A DNA stretch of 55,164 nt from Candidatus Peribacteraceae bacterium (lineage in GTDB: Bacteria; Patescibacteriota; Gracilibacteria; Peribacterales; Peribacteraceae): positions 1-55,164 of the forward strand of contig JAQVMB010000009.1 in assembly GCA_028703835.1 (NCBI GenBank). Direction: 5' to 3'. The translations under genes were made by a program, and so were the position numbers. The number at the start of each line of letters is the position of its first letter. Positions within the stretch are counted from its first letter, which is position 1. The notes under the pieces were generated by a model, which saw only the letters and a program-made list of their open reading frames with translations, made no database searches and was not told where the DNA came from. This document shows positions 15,453-23,592 of this stretch, piece after piece.

Positions 15453-16607
15453 TCAGTAGGCGAGTCTTTTTTGTACGCGCAGCGGAGCAGTGGCGAGGAT
15501 ATCCGCGATGCGCTTGCCGGCCTTGCCGTCGCCGTAGGCGGCATTGCGCTGATAGGGGCCGTGGGCCATCTGTTTCCGGACGGCGTCCACGATGGCACGG
15601 CGGTCGTAGTCCGTGTCGATGACATTGGCGCCGCGGTCCCGGCCCGCCTGACGGGTGCCGATGTTCACCACGGGCACGCCCAGGAAGGCGCCCTCACGGA
15701 TACCTGCGCTGGAATTGCCTACCATGCAGGCGCAGCGCAGGAGGAGAGGGATGAACGATTCCAGCGGAAGGTTCTTGTAGAAGTGGATGTAGGAATCATC
15801 GTTGCGTTCGCGGAACTTGCGGATTTCCCGCGCGATGTCTTCCGAACCCGCGTCGGCGTTGGGCCAGAAGAATGCCGTGGGCATGTGCAGCTCTTCGATC
15901 GCTTCGAGGGTCTGCCGCATATGTTCGGCGCTCCGCTCATATTCCGTCGTCACGGGGTGCTGCATCACGACCAGGTACGGTTTGCTGAAGTCGAGCTTGC
16001 CGCCCACTCCTTCCAAGGCGAGCATTTCCTGGCCTTCCGGGTTCGCGTGCTTTGCGGCGATGGCGGAGACGATATCCATGCGCGGGCAGCCGACTGTGAA
16101 GACGGCGGAGGGATCTTCCCCCATGCGGATGATGCGCTGCGCGGCGGCGTCGTTGGCCGGGAAATGGATGTGTGCGAGTTTGGTGACCGCATGGCGGATG
16201 CTCTCATCGATGGTGCCGGTCACTTCCCCTCCCATGGTGTGGGCGAGGGGGATATTCATGTAGGCGGACGCGATGGCCGTGGCCAGCGTCTCGAAACGGT
16301 CCCCGACGGTCACCACCACGTCCGGCGCCAGGCCGTGGAACACCTGCGAAATCTCCAGGAGCCCCAGGCCGGTCGACTTCGCCATCGTGAGCGGCGTTTC
16401 GCCTTCGATGAGCGTATGGACGGTCGCCGCGGGCGTGAATCCGTCCTTCTCCATCAGCTGCACCGGCGATCCGTACCGTTCCAGGAGGGCGGAGGCGGTC
16501 ACGACCAGCTGGAGCTGCAGGTCCTTGCGTTCCCGCACCGCGAGCATGACGCTCTTGATACTGCTGTAGTTCGCTCGGGAGCCGACGACGATGCAGATTT
16601 TGCGCAT
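15453..16607 (-). CDS. UDP-N-acetylhexosamine 2-epimerase, hydrolysing (NeuC-type), copy 1
   Basis: 384 aa. NeuC-type enzymes convert UDP-GlcNAc (or a diacetamido analogue) to free ManNAc-type sugar plus UDP. Signatures: VVGSRANYSSIKSVM at the N-terminus, PDVVVTVGDRFETLATAIAS, AHTMGGEVTGTIDESIRHAV, FTVGCPRMD, VMQHPVTTEYERS, and GNSSAGIREGAFLGVPVVNI-GTRQAGRDRG, which includes the UDP-binding Ser and Glu positions. The GGEVTGTIDE variant is the hydrolysing, not the simple epimerising, type. It is downstream of the NeuB-like gene with 37 nt between; a TATACT in that gap could be an internal promoter. Confidence 0.88.
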   Translation of the reverse strand: MRKICIVVGSRANYSSIKSVMLAVRERKDLQLQLVVTASALLERYGSPVQLMEKDGFTPAATVHTLIEGETPLTMAKSTGLGLLEISQVFHGLAPDVVVTVGDRFETLATAIASAYMNIPLAHTMGGEVTGTIDESIRHAVTKLAHIHFPANDAAAQRIIRMGEDPSAVFTVGCPRMDIVSAIAAKHANPEGQEMLALEGVGGKLDFSKPYLVVMQHPVTTEYERSAEHMRQTLEAIEELHMPTAFFWPNADAGSEDIAREIRKFRERNDDSYIHFYKNLPLESFIPLLLRCACMVGNSSAGIREGAFLGVPVVNIGTRQAGRDRGANVIDTDYDRRAIVDAVRKQMAHGPYQRNAAYGDGKAGKRIADILATAPLRVQKRLAY

Positions 16608-16644
16608 GGGTCCGGGGGAGTATACGAGCCGCCGCGTCCGCTGC

Positions 16645-17661
16645 CTACGGTTTCGGAGGGGCGAATCCTTTCAAATCTTTCGCTTGCAGAAGCGTATGTG
16701 CGGGTATATCTCTCATTGCCGTGCAACCGATGACAAGCGGGAGAAGACGGGAGGGGAGGCCGGTGCCCGGTTTCTTGAGGGCGAGCATGTGTTCCGTGAT
16801 CGTCGTTCCTTTCGCGATCGCCGCGACGGAGACGATGCTTTTCTCGAAGGTGTCTTTCATGTCACGGAAGCGGTTCGCATCGGACTTGTCGACGGGATGC
16901 GCGAGCATCGTTTCCGTGGCGCGGATTCCCTCTGTCATATGCGTGAACTCCACGGGTTCCAGGGAGTGCGCGGCGTCGCTGCCGTACATGGACCGACTGA
17001 ACGTGAGGTGTTTTTCGATGACTGCGGCGCCGTGCGCGACGGCCACGAGGGGGGCGAAGGTGGTGAGGGTGTGGTCCGAGAGGCCGACGGGGAGCTGGTA
17101 CCGTTCCCGCATTTCCGCGAGCACATTGATGCCTACCTGTTCGTAGGGGCAGGGGTATTCGGAGGTGCACTGGAGCACGGTGATGTCGTTGTGATGCTTG
17201 CGGATCGTCTCCACGGCGCGATCGAGTTCTTCCCAGGAGTTCATGCCGGAAGAAAGGAGCACGGGTTTGCCCGTTCGCGCCACGGCTTCGAGCAGCGGGA
17301 GGTTGGTCGTTTCCCCGGACGGGATTTTGTACCGTTTCATGCCGACGCGCTCCAGCAGTTCCACCGCTTCGATGCTGAAGGGAGAGGAGAGGAATTCGAT
17401 GCCGGTTTTGTCCGCATGTTTCTTCAGTTCTTTCCACTGCGTCTCCGAGAACGCCGTCCGCCGGAAGTAGTCGTGCCGCGGTTCGGCCGTGAAGTAGGAG
17501 GGGGAGGGGGCGTCCTTCAGTGTCTCCGCATCCGCGATGTGGGTCTGGAACTTCACGGCGTCCGCGCCGCATTCCTTCGCGAGCTCGATCAGCTTCAATG
17601 CGTTGCCGAAGCTCCCGTCATGGACGGAGCCGATCTCGGCGATGATGAGAACGGGAGTCAT
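16645..17661 (-). CDS. N-acetylneuraminate synthase family protein (NeuB-type), copy 1
   Basis: 338 aa. Condenses phosphoenolpyruvate with an N-acetylmannosamine-type sugar to a nonulosonic acid. The TIM barrel starts LIIAEIGSVHDGSFGNALKL; CGADAVKFQTHIADAETL, FLSSPFSIEAVELLERVGMK, YKIPSGETTNLPLLEAV, LLSSGMNSWEE and LQCTSEYPCPYEQVGIN are family landmarks. A C-terminal SAF (antifreeze-like) domain starts near residue 270 (IVSVAAIAKGTTITEHMLAL) and ends KKPGTGLPSRLL. The start overlaps the preceding gene's stop as ATGA. The paralogue at 23.6 kb is clearly different in sequence. Confidence 0.92.
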   Translation of the reverse strand: MTPVLIIAEIGSVHDGSFGNALKLIELAKECGADAVKFQTHIADAETLKDAPSPSYFTAEPRHDYFRRTAFSETQWKELKKHADKTGIEFLSSPFSIEAVELLERVGMKRYKIPSGETTNLPLLEAVARTGKPVLLSSGMNSWEELDRAVETIRKHHNDITVLQCTSEYPCPYEQVGINVLAEMRERYQLPVGLSDHTLTTFAPLVAVAHGAAVIEKHLTFSRSMYGSDAAHSLEPVEFTHMTEGIRATETMLAHPVDKSDANRFRDMKDTFEKSIVSVAAIAKGTTITEHMLALKKPGTGLPSRLLPLVIGCTAMRDIPAHTLLQAKDLKGFAPPKP

Positions 17662-19049
17662 GCGGGATGAGAAATGAGATCGTATAAGGCTTGTACTACT
17701 CTCTCTGTGCAGTGTCCATCGAGGAGAGCCCAGCGGGATCGTTCGGACGGGGGGGCAGGGGGGGTTTCCACGGCTTTCCGGAGCGTTTCCGGAAGCAGGG
17801 ATTTGTCGCTGACGACGTCCATGCCCGGGACTTCTCCGTGCATGTTGTAGATGAGCCGATAGAAACCGAGAACGGCGCAGGGTTTCCCCAGTGCCATGGC
17901 CATGCTGAGCGTACTGGAGAACGTGGCGCAGAATGCACTGCACCACGGGAGAAGCTCCGCCAAGCGGCGGGTGGCAAGGATGAGACCATGCCGTTCCGCG
18001 AGTGCCCGGTATCGTGCGGGATCGCTCTTGGGGTGCAGGCTGAGGACGATGGCGACATCCGGCACTCCTGCGAGCGTCGCGAAGAGCCATTCCATTTCCT
18101 GCCAGTGTTCGTCCCAGGGCAGAAGTCCGTGCTCTCCCAGCTGCGGGACGGCGCAGAGCAGGAATTTTTTCCCGGCGGGAATATGCATCTCTTCCCTCAT
18201 CATTTCTTCCATTGACGGTTGCATCGCCGTATTGAGCATGTCGGCCGACGGCCTGCCCGTTATGGCGATTTTCTCCGGCGGGCATCCTTGTTCCCGGAAG
18301 GCTGCCGCTTCCCGTTCGCTTTCCGCGGCGACGCGGTCGGCCATGCTGCCGCCGAGCACCCATGGATTGGGCGGGACCATGCCGAGCAACTTTGCGGCAA
18401 GGAGCCTGCCGCCCGTAAGGTACAGCACCCGTCGGTTGCCATAGGCGTATGCCCACTGCGGGAAGAGGCCGGCGAGGAAACGATGAAAGGGTCGCCTGAT
18501 GCCGTAGAGTTTTTTCCAGGCGGGATGTGCGAGACGTTGCTGGACCAGGGATTGGGGATTGCTGTGTCCGGAGGGGAGGACGAGGCAGGGAATGCCGCGC
18601 TCATGGCCGGCCCTGATGAATCCCGTTTCCCAGCCGATGTGCCGGTCGCCGCTCGTGACGATGGCCGCGGCGGGGCATTGGCGCAGGAGGGCACGACAGC
18701 GCCGCAGACGCGAACGGAGCAAAATGTATTCATGCACGGTCTCCGGCAAAAGTCGCCAGAGGCGCTGCTTCAACGTTTGCCGCTTCGGTTTTCCTTCCGT
18801 GGCATCTTCGGAAGCAGTCGTTCGTGTGACAGGAGGCATGCGGCGGATGCCCGAGGGGCCGAGCAGCATGAACCCTTTTTCCGCGAGCGCCGGCGTGTCC
18901 CATTTTTCCAGAAATACGGAAACGCCGTACCGGCCGTCCCGCCGTACCTGTTCCGCCACCGGCAACATTTCAAGGAAGGCAGACCCGTGCAGCGGCACGA
19001 AGAGGATCGAGAGCTTTTCGCTCGCCGAAGGGAGAGGCGTCTTGGCCAT
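17658..19049 (-). CDS. GT-B-like surface polysaccharide biosynthesis protein
   Basis: 463 aa, ATG at 19049 (MAKTPLPSASEKLSILF); TATACT at 19058-19063 ends 8 nt upstream, so it is probably the first gene of the operon. Exact family not recognised. Features: LSILFVPLHGSAFLEMLPVA, IVTSGDRHIGWETGFIRAGH, CLVLPSGHSNPQSLVQQRLA, IAITGRPSADML, VLSLHPKSDPARYRAL, and AFCATFSSTLSMAMALGKPC. The LHPK and S-S-T-x-MAMALGKP pattern resembles UDP-sugar epimerase or polysialyl/CDP-glycerol-transferase folds. Since it is coupled to neuB/neuC, it may attach the nonulosonic acid to the glycan. Confidence 0.62.
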   Translation of the reverse strand: MAKTPLPSASEKLSILFVPLHGSAFLEMLPVAEQVRRDGRYGVSVFLEKWDTPALAEKGFMLLGPSGIRRMPPVTRTTASEDATEGKPKRQTLKQRLWRLLPETVHEYILLRSRLRRCRALLRQCPAAAIVTSGDRHIGWETGFIRAGHERGIPCLVLPSGHSNPQSLVQQRLAHPAWKKLYGIRRPFHRFLAGLFPQWAYAYGNRRVLYLTGGRLLAAKLLGMVPPNPWVLGGSMADRVAAESEREAAAFREQGCPPEKIAITGRPSADMLNTAMQPSMEEMMREEMHIPAGKKFLLCAVPQLGEHGLLPWDEHWQEMEWLFATLAGVPDVAIVLSLHPKSDPARYRALAERHGLILATRRLAELLPWCSAFCATFSSTLSMAMALGKPCAVLGFYRLIYNMHGEVPGMDVVSDKSLLPETLRKAVETPPAPPSERSRWALLDGHCTERVVQALYDLISHPA

Positions 19050-19057
19050 GGGAAGCA

Positions 19058-19063
19058 AGTATA
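19058..19063 (-). promoter_or_regulatory. -10 element for the minus-strand nonulosonic operon
   Basis: Minus-strand TATACT ends eight nt before the ATG at 19049. Together with TATACC at 19123-19128 it forms a divergent promoter pair within 85 bp. Confidence 0.5.
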
Positions 19064-19122
19064 GAGCATCGGAGAGGCTGTCGGCAGACGTTTTGGCCAT
19101 GGCATCCGTTCTGCCTCTCCTG

Positions 19123-19128
19123 TATACC
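19123..19128 (+). promoter_or_regulatory. Extended -10 element, leaderless GTG start of the hisF-like gene
   Basis: TGTATACC with hexamer TATACC at 19123-19128, then GTTCCG and GTG at 19135 (six nt). Confidence 0.55.
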
Positions 19129-19134
19129 GTTCCG

Positions 19135-19893
19135 GTGAAAATCCGTGTCATTCCGCGGCTGGATATCAAGGGCCCCAATATCGTGAAAGGGGTCCGGATG
19201 GAAGGGTTGCGGGTGGTGGGTTCTCCCGCCATGCTCGCACGGACGTACTATGAGCAGGGAGCGGACGAGCTCCTCGCCCTCGACATCGTCGCGAGCCTGT
19301 ACGGGCGCAGCCTGGACTTGGACATCATCCGGTCCATCGCGCAGGAGGTCTTCATTCCTCTCACGGTGGGCGGAGGCATCCAGTCCCTCCATGACATTTC
19401 CCACGTGTTGCGGGCGGGAGCGGACAAGGTGGCGCTCAATACGTTCGCGTTGCGCAATCCCGCGTTCCTGCAGGAGGCGGTGCGGGAGTTCGGGAGCCAG
19501 TGCATCGTCCTGTCCGTGGAAGCGAAGCGGCGCGGGGAAGGGTGGGAGGCGTACACGGAGGGGGGGCGTGAACATTCGGGACGGGACGTAGTCGAATGGG
19601 TCAAGGAAGCGCTGGGCCTGGGCGTCGGAGAAATCCTCCTCACGTCGGTGGACCGGGACGGCACGAAGACGGGATACGATGTGGATCTTCTTCGTACGAT
19701 TGCCTCTTTTGCGACCGTGCCGGTGATCGCGCACGGCGGAGCGCGCGACGCGGCGTCATTGGCGGATGCCGTGGTGGCGGGGGCGGATGCCGTGTCGCTC
19801 TCGTGGATCCTGCACTTCAAGGAATGCACGATTCCGCAACTCAAGGAAGGGCTGGCGGAGCGGTCTCTTTCCGTGCGACGCTCTTCGCCATGA
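19135..19893 (+). CDS. HisF-like (cyclase-subunit) protein of a sugar amidotransferase system
   Basis: 252 aa beta/alpha barrel, GTG start. In histidine synthesis HisF joins ammonia to PRFAR; HisF paralogues in O-antigen loci instead pass ammonia to an N-acetyl-sugar amidotransferase. Conserved: VIPRLDIKGPNIVKGV (Asp10), LTVGGGIQSLHDI, and TSVDRDGTKTGYDVD. At the position of the second catalytic Asp of HisF (usually IDAKR) this protein has VEAKR, with Glu129, which suggests that cyclase chemistry is relaxed and ammonia channelling retained. ATGA overlap with the hisH-like gene. No other his genes are seen nearby. Confidence 0.85.
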   Translation: MKIRVIPRLDIKGPNIVKGVRMEGLRVVGSPAMLARTYYEQGADELLALDIVASLYGRSLDLDIIRSIAQEVFIPLTVGGGIQSLHDISHVLRAGADKVALNTFALRNPAFLQEAVREFGSQCIVLSVEAKRRGEGWEAYTEGGREHSGRDVVEWVKEALGLGVGEILLTSVDRDGTKTGYDVDLLRTIASFATVPVIAHGGARDAASLADAVVAGADAVSLSWILHFKECTIPQLKEGLAERSLSVRRSSP

Positions 19894-20537
19894 AGATTCG
19901 CATCGTCGATTTCGGCGTGGGGAACTTGCACAGCGCGCTCAAAGCGTTGCGCCTCTTTTGCGACGACGCGTCGACGTCCGAAGATCCGGCCGAGCTGCGA
20001 TCCGCGGACGCACTCGTCCTTCCGGGCGTCGGGTCGTTCCGGGCGGGGATGCACGGGTTGCAGGTACGCGGGTTGGGGGACGTGGTGCGCGAAGCGGCGG
20101 AAGCGGGGAAACCCATTCTGGGGATCTGTCTCGGTGCGCAATTGCTGCTCAGTGAAGGGCAAGAGTTCGGCCGCTGCGAAGGACTCGGAATCATTCCCGG
20201 AGAGGTGGTGCCATTCCCGCCGCTGGCGGACGGCTGCAAAGTGCCGCATATGGGGTGGAGTCCCGTCGACGTGCCCGATGCCGTTTCCCGGGAGGGCACG
20301 ATCCTGGAAGCGACACCGCCGGGGGCGGACATGTACTTCGTCCACTCCTTCCTCCTCCGGCCGCAAGATCATGTGCACACGCTCGCCGTGACTTCCTACG
20401 GGGGTCACACTTTCGCGTCCGTCATCCGCAAAGGAAACGTCTACGGTTGCCAATTCCATCCCGAAAAGAGCGGGGCGGAGGGGCTCCGGCTCCTTGAACG
20501 TTTCGCTTCCATTTGCGCCGAGGCCGTTTTACGATAG
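19890..20537 (+). CDS. HisH-like glutamine amidotransferase
   Basis: 215 aa class I glutaminase that releases ammonia from glutamine for its barrel partner. The triad is complete: Cys80 in GICLGAQLL, His190 and Glu192 in CQFHPEKSG. The PHMGWSPV segment (about 119-126) matches the HisH oxyanion/interface region PHMGW. Coupled to the hisF-like gene by a 4-bp overlap and followed 4 bp later by the amidotransferase, forming the ammonia-generating half of the amidination system. Confidence 0.92.
   Translation: MKIRIVDFGVGNLHSALKALRLFCDDASTSEDPAELRSADALVLPGVGSFRAGMHGLQVRGLGDVVREAAEAGKPILGICLGAQLLLSEGQEFGRCEGLGIIPGEVVPFPPLADGCKVPHMGWSPVDVPDAVSREGTILEATPPGADMYFVHSFLLRPQDHVHTLAVTSYGGHTFASVIRKGNVYGCQFHPEKSGAEGLRLLERFASICAEAVLR
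20530..20535 (+). promoter_or_regulatory. -10 element inside the hisH 3' end, before the amidotransferase
   Basis: TACGAT at 20530-20535 (overlapping the hisH stop), then AGTCTT and GTG at 20542, six nt. It could allow separate leaderless expression of the amidotransferase. Confidence 0.4.
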
Positions 20538-20541
20538 TCTT

Positions 20542-21795
20542 GTGAATTCCCCGACTGCGCAACCCGTCAGCCGTTCCCCCTCCGTGCTGCCCGCGGAGAT
20601 AAAGTTCTGCAAGAAGTGCGTGATTTCGAACACGCGTCCCTCCGGCACGAACGAGTACAAGCATCGGACGGACAAGAAGCACGAGTATATCGCCTTCGAC
20701 GAGGAGGGGGTGTGCTGGGGCTGCCGCTTCGCGGAGGCGAAGGAGACGACCATCGATTGGGTGCAGCGGGAGAAAGAACTCATCGAGCTTCTCGACCGCC
20801 ATCGCAGCAAAGACGGCAGCTACGACGTGGTCGTGCCGGGGAGCGGCGGGAAAGACAGCTGCATGGCCGCGCATCTCCTGAAGTACAAGTACGGAATGCA
20901 TCCCATCACCGTCACGTGGGCGCCTCACATGTACACCGACATCGGATGGAAGAATTTCCAGAACTGGATCAACGTCGGAGGGTTTGATAACGAACTTTTC
21001 ACGCCCAACGGCAAGGTGCATCGCCTGCTCACACGCAATGCGTTCCTGAATTTGCTCCATCCTTTCCAGCCGTTCATTGTCGGGCAGAAGACGTTTCCCG
21101 TGAAAGTGGCGGCGAAGTACGGGATCCCCCTCATTTTCTGGGGCGAGAATCCCGGGGAGTACGGCACGAACATCTCCGTGGACCAGAAAGGGTTTACGTC
21201 GGATCCGAAGGAGAACGAAGGGCACCGCCTCGCGTTCATTGATCGCAGCAACATTGACCAGATCTATCTCGGCGGAAAGTCCGTCGCCGCGTACGTGAAG
21301 GAGGACGGCATCCCGCTGGGCGAATTCGACCCGTACCTTCCGCTGGATCCGGAAGCGGTGAAGCGCAGCGGCATCGACTTCCAGTACCTGGGGTACTACA
21401 TCAAGTGGCATCCGCAGGGAGCGTATTACTACGCGGCCGAGCATTGCGGCTTCCAGGCTTCGCCGGAGCGCACGGCCGGCACGTACAGCAAGTACAACAG
21501 CCTCGACGACAAGATCGACGATTTCCATTACTTCACGACGTTCATCAAATTCGGCATCGGCCGCGCCACGTACGAAGCTGCGCAGGAGATCCGCAACGGG
21601 GAAATCACGCGGGAGGAGGGCATCGCGCTCGTCCGCAAGTTCGACGGGGAGTTCCCGCAGCGGTTCTTCGGGGATTTCCTGGAGTACATCGGCATCACGG
21701 AAGAACAATTTTGGACGGCCATCGATTCCTACCGCGATCCGATTCTGTGGGAGAAGGCGGCGGACGGGTGGAAGCTTCGCCACAAGGTCTCCTGA
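20542..21795 (+). CDS. N-acetyl sugar amidotransferase (PseA/WbpG-like)
   Basis: 417 aa, GTG start. This family uses ATP to activate an N-acetyl group and ammonia from HisH/HisF to form an acetamidino sugar (as in WbpG of Pseudomonas O-antigens and PseA/PtmG-type enzymes). A Cys4 zinc site is visible: FCKKCVISNTRPSG (Cys23, Cys26) and GVCWGCRF (Cys58, Cys61). The PP-loop ATP pyrophosphatase motif SGGKDS is at residues 101-106, followed by HLLKYKYGMHPITVTWAPH. Other landmarks are FWGENPGEYG and YKYN-like YSKYNSLDD. The target is probably the nonulosonic acid made next door. Confidence 0.92.
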   Translation: MNSPTAQPVSRSPSVLPAEIKFCKKCVISNTRPSGTNEYKHRTDKKHEYIAFDEEGVCWGCRFAEAKETTIDWVQREKELIELLDRHRSKDGSYDVVVPGSGGKDSCMAAHLLKYKYGMHPITVTWAPHMYTDIGWKNFQNWINVGGFDNELFTPNGKVHRLLTRNAFLNLLHPFQPFIVGQKTFPVKVAAKYGIPLIFWGENPGEYGTNISVDQKGFTSDPKENEGHRLAFIDRSNIDQIYLGGKSVAAYVKEDGIPLGEFDPYLPLDPEAVKRSGIDFQYLGYYIKWHPQGAYYYAAEHCGFQASPERTAGTYSKYNSLDDKIDDFHYFTTFIKFGIGRATYEAAQEIRNGEITREEGIALVRKFDGEFPQRFFGDFLEYIGITEEQFWTAIDSYRDPILWEKAADGWKLRHKVS

Positions 21796-21803
21796 TATTT
21801 TTC

Positions 21804-22481
21804 ATGACTTCTCCGATGACCATCCTCGGCCTCATCCTCGCGCGCGGTGGCTCGAAGCGCTTTCCGGGCAAGAACATCGCGCTCCTCGAAGGCAAGCCCC
21901 TGATCGCGCACAGCATCGAGGCGGCGCTCGCATCCGGCGTCCTGGATCGCGTCGTCGTTTCCACGGATGCGGAGGACATCGCGCAGGCCGCCGTTGCCGC
22001 CGGGGCGGAGGCTCCTTTCCGCCGGCCCACCGCGCTGTCCGCGGACAAGACCACGTCGGAAGATGCCATGATCCATGCGTTGGAGTGGCTGGACCGGGAA
22101 GAGGGTTACCGGCCTGAATTCGTGTTGCTCTTGCAGCCCACTTCACCGCTTCGAACCGCAGAGGATATCCGCGCATGCGTGGCCCTCGGCAAAGAGAAAG
22201 ACGCGGACGCGGTCGTGAGCGTCTTTACGCCTCACAAGCACCCCTGCACGGCGACGCCGCGTCCCGACGGGACGGTGGCCGTCATGCGGGAGACGGTTCC
22301 GGACGATGTTCTGAAACTCAACGGCGCGCTTTACCTTGTCCGTTCCCGCGTGTTGCGCGAGCAGCGGACGTTGTACCCTGCGCGAACTTTTGCATATCGG
22401 ATGCCCGCGTCGCGGTCCGCGGATGTGGATACCGTCGAAGACCTGGAGCTTGCGGAGGCGATCCTGCGGGCAGGTCGATGA
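21804..22481 (+). CDS. neuA: Acylneuraminate (CMP-nonulosonate) cytidylyltransferase
   Basis: 225 aa. Couples CTP to a sialic-acid-type sugar, giving the CMP-activated donor. LGLILARGGSKRFPGKNIAL (residues 8-27) is the nucleotide-binding loop; VVVSTDAEDIAQAA, FVLLLQPTSPLRTAEDI and a final SADVDTVEDLELAE (metal-binding Asp pair) complete the family pattern. Two ATG candidates at 21804 and 21816; the first is taken. It is the only CMP-sugar synthetase in the window although two NeuB enzymes exist. The last 164 bp overlap, in antisense, the C-terminal extension of the second NeuC-like gene. Confidence 0.92.
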   Translation: MTSPMTILGLILARGGSKRFPGKNIALLEGKPLIAHSIEAALASGVLDRVVVSTDAEDIAQAAVAAGAEAPFRRPTALSADKTTSEDAMIHALEWLDREEGYRPEFVLLLQPTSPLRTAEDIRACVALGKEKDADAVVSVFTPHKHPCTATPRPDGTVAVMRETVPDDVLKLNGALYLVRSRVLREQRTLYPARTFAYRMPASRSADVDTVEDLELAEAILRAGR

Positions 22482-23592
22482 ATTGCTTCTGAAGGGGGAT
22501 GCGCCAGAAGCGCGCGGAGAGGATCGTGTCCATGAATCGTTTGGCGCTCTTGCCATCCCCGAAGGTTTGGGACGGTTCGCGGTGCGTCAGTGCTTTCGCC
22601 TGTGCGATGCCTGCCAAGATGGCCGCAGCATCACTGCGGACGTCGAAGATCGTAGCGTGGCGGGAACGGTTGTTCTGTCTGGTGCCGATGTTCACGCTCG
22701 GGACGCCGTACTGAGGGCATTCGCGGACGCCGCTGCTGGAGTTGCCGATGACGTACCGTGCGTTTCGCATGAGCGTGAGGTAGTACTCGAAGCGCATGGA
22801 GGGCAAGAGCCGGAAGCGCGGGTCGTTCCGGAGTTTCCCGTACGCCGTCAGGATTTTCTCGGTGCCGCGGTCGTTGTTGGGGTGGATGACGACGAAGCGG
22901 TCTCCGCTGGCATCAAGCGCATCCACGAATGCCGTCGCGTACGTTCGCTGGCGGCGCGCTTCCGTCGTGACGGGGTGGTAGAGCGCGATGGCGTACTCAT
23001 CGAAGGGGATTTCGTAACGCTCGCGGACGGCGTCCAACGACGGCAGGTTATCCGAGAGCATCACGTCCACTTCCGGAGATCCGATCATGAATATCGTGGC
23101 GGGGTCCTCGCCCAGCTGTCGCAGACGGGCTGCCGCCGTCCCATTCGACACGAAGTGCGCGTGGGACATTTTCGAGGTGGCATGGCGGAGCAATTCATCC
23201 ACGGATCCCGACAGTTCACCTCCTTCGATATGCGCAACGCGGATGTTGCGCAGAGCCCCCGCCGTCGCTCCGCCCAGCGCTTCCACGCGGTCGCCATGCA
23301 CCACCAGAAGGTCGGGCCGGATGCGGTCGAGAAGTTTCGTCAGGCCGCGGATGGTGTTCGCGAGCTGCATTTCCATCCGTTCGAACGGCGCCTGGTTGGA
23401 GAACTTGTGCAAGTGCCCGAATCCCTGATCCCGGATTTCCCCGTAGGTGTACCCGTGCTCCCGCAGCAGGTGCATGCCCGTCGCCACGATGTGGCACTCG
23501 AAGGAGGGGGAGGCCTCCACCGTGCGCATGAGGGATTTCTGTTTGCCGAAATCGGCGCGTGTGCCGGTCAGGAAGCAGATTTTTTTGCTCAT
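22318..23592 (-). CDS. UDP-N-acetylhexosamine 2-epimerase, hydrolysing (NeuC/LegG-type), copy 2, with antisense C-terminal extension
   Basis: 424 aa. Family landmarks: KICFLTGTRADFGKQKSLM, PDLLVVHGDRVEALGGATAG, AHIEGGELSGSVDELLRHA, MIGSPEVDVM, ALYHPVTTEARRQ, FVVIHPNNDRG and GNSSSGVRECPQYGVPSVNI. The normal end is near SARFWRIPLQKQFIDL (about residue 375). The remaining 50 or so residues (PPQAPGLRRYPHP...) read the complement of neuA and look like read-through past a lost stop. The ATG at 23592 overlaps the stop of the NeuB-like gene. Annotated to the first real stop; the functional protein may effectively end near 22455. Confidence 0.85.
   Translation of the reverse strand: MSKKICFLTGTRADFGKQKSLMRTVEASPSFECHIVATGMHLLREHGYTYGEIRDQGFGHLHKFSNQAPFERMEMQLANTIRGLTKLLDRIRPDLLVVHGDRVEALGGATAGALRNIRVAHIEGGELSGSVDELLRHATSKMSHAHFVSNGTAAARLRQLGEDPATIFMIGSPEVDVMLSDNLPSLDAVRERYEIPFDEYAIALYHPVTTEARRQRTYATAFVDALDASGDRFVVIHPNNDRGTEKILTAYGKLRNDPRFRLLPSMRFEYYLTLMRNARYVIGNSSSGVRECPQYGVPSVNIGTRQNNRSRHATIFDVRSDAAAILAGIAQAKALTHREPSQTFGDGKSAKRFMDTILSARFWRIPLQKQFIDLPAGSPPQAPGLRRYPHPRTATRASDMQKFAQGTTSAARATRGNGQGKARR

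Noticed and set aside
19135-20537. Histidine biosynthesis hisF-hisH genes
   Set aside because: No other his genes are near, the N-acetyl-sugar amidotransferase follows directly, and one catalytic Asp of HisF is replaced by Glu.
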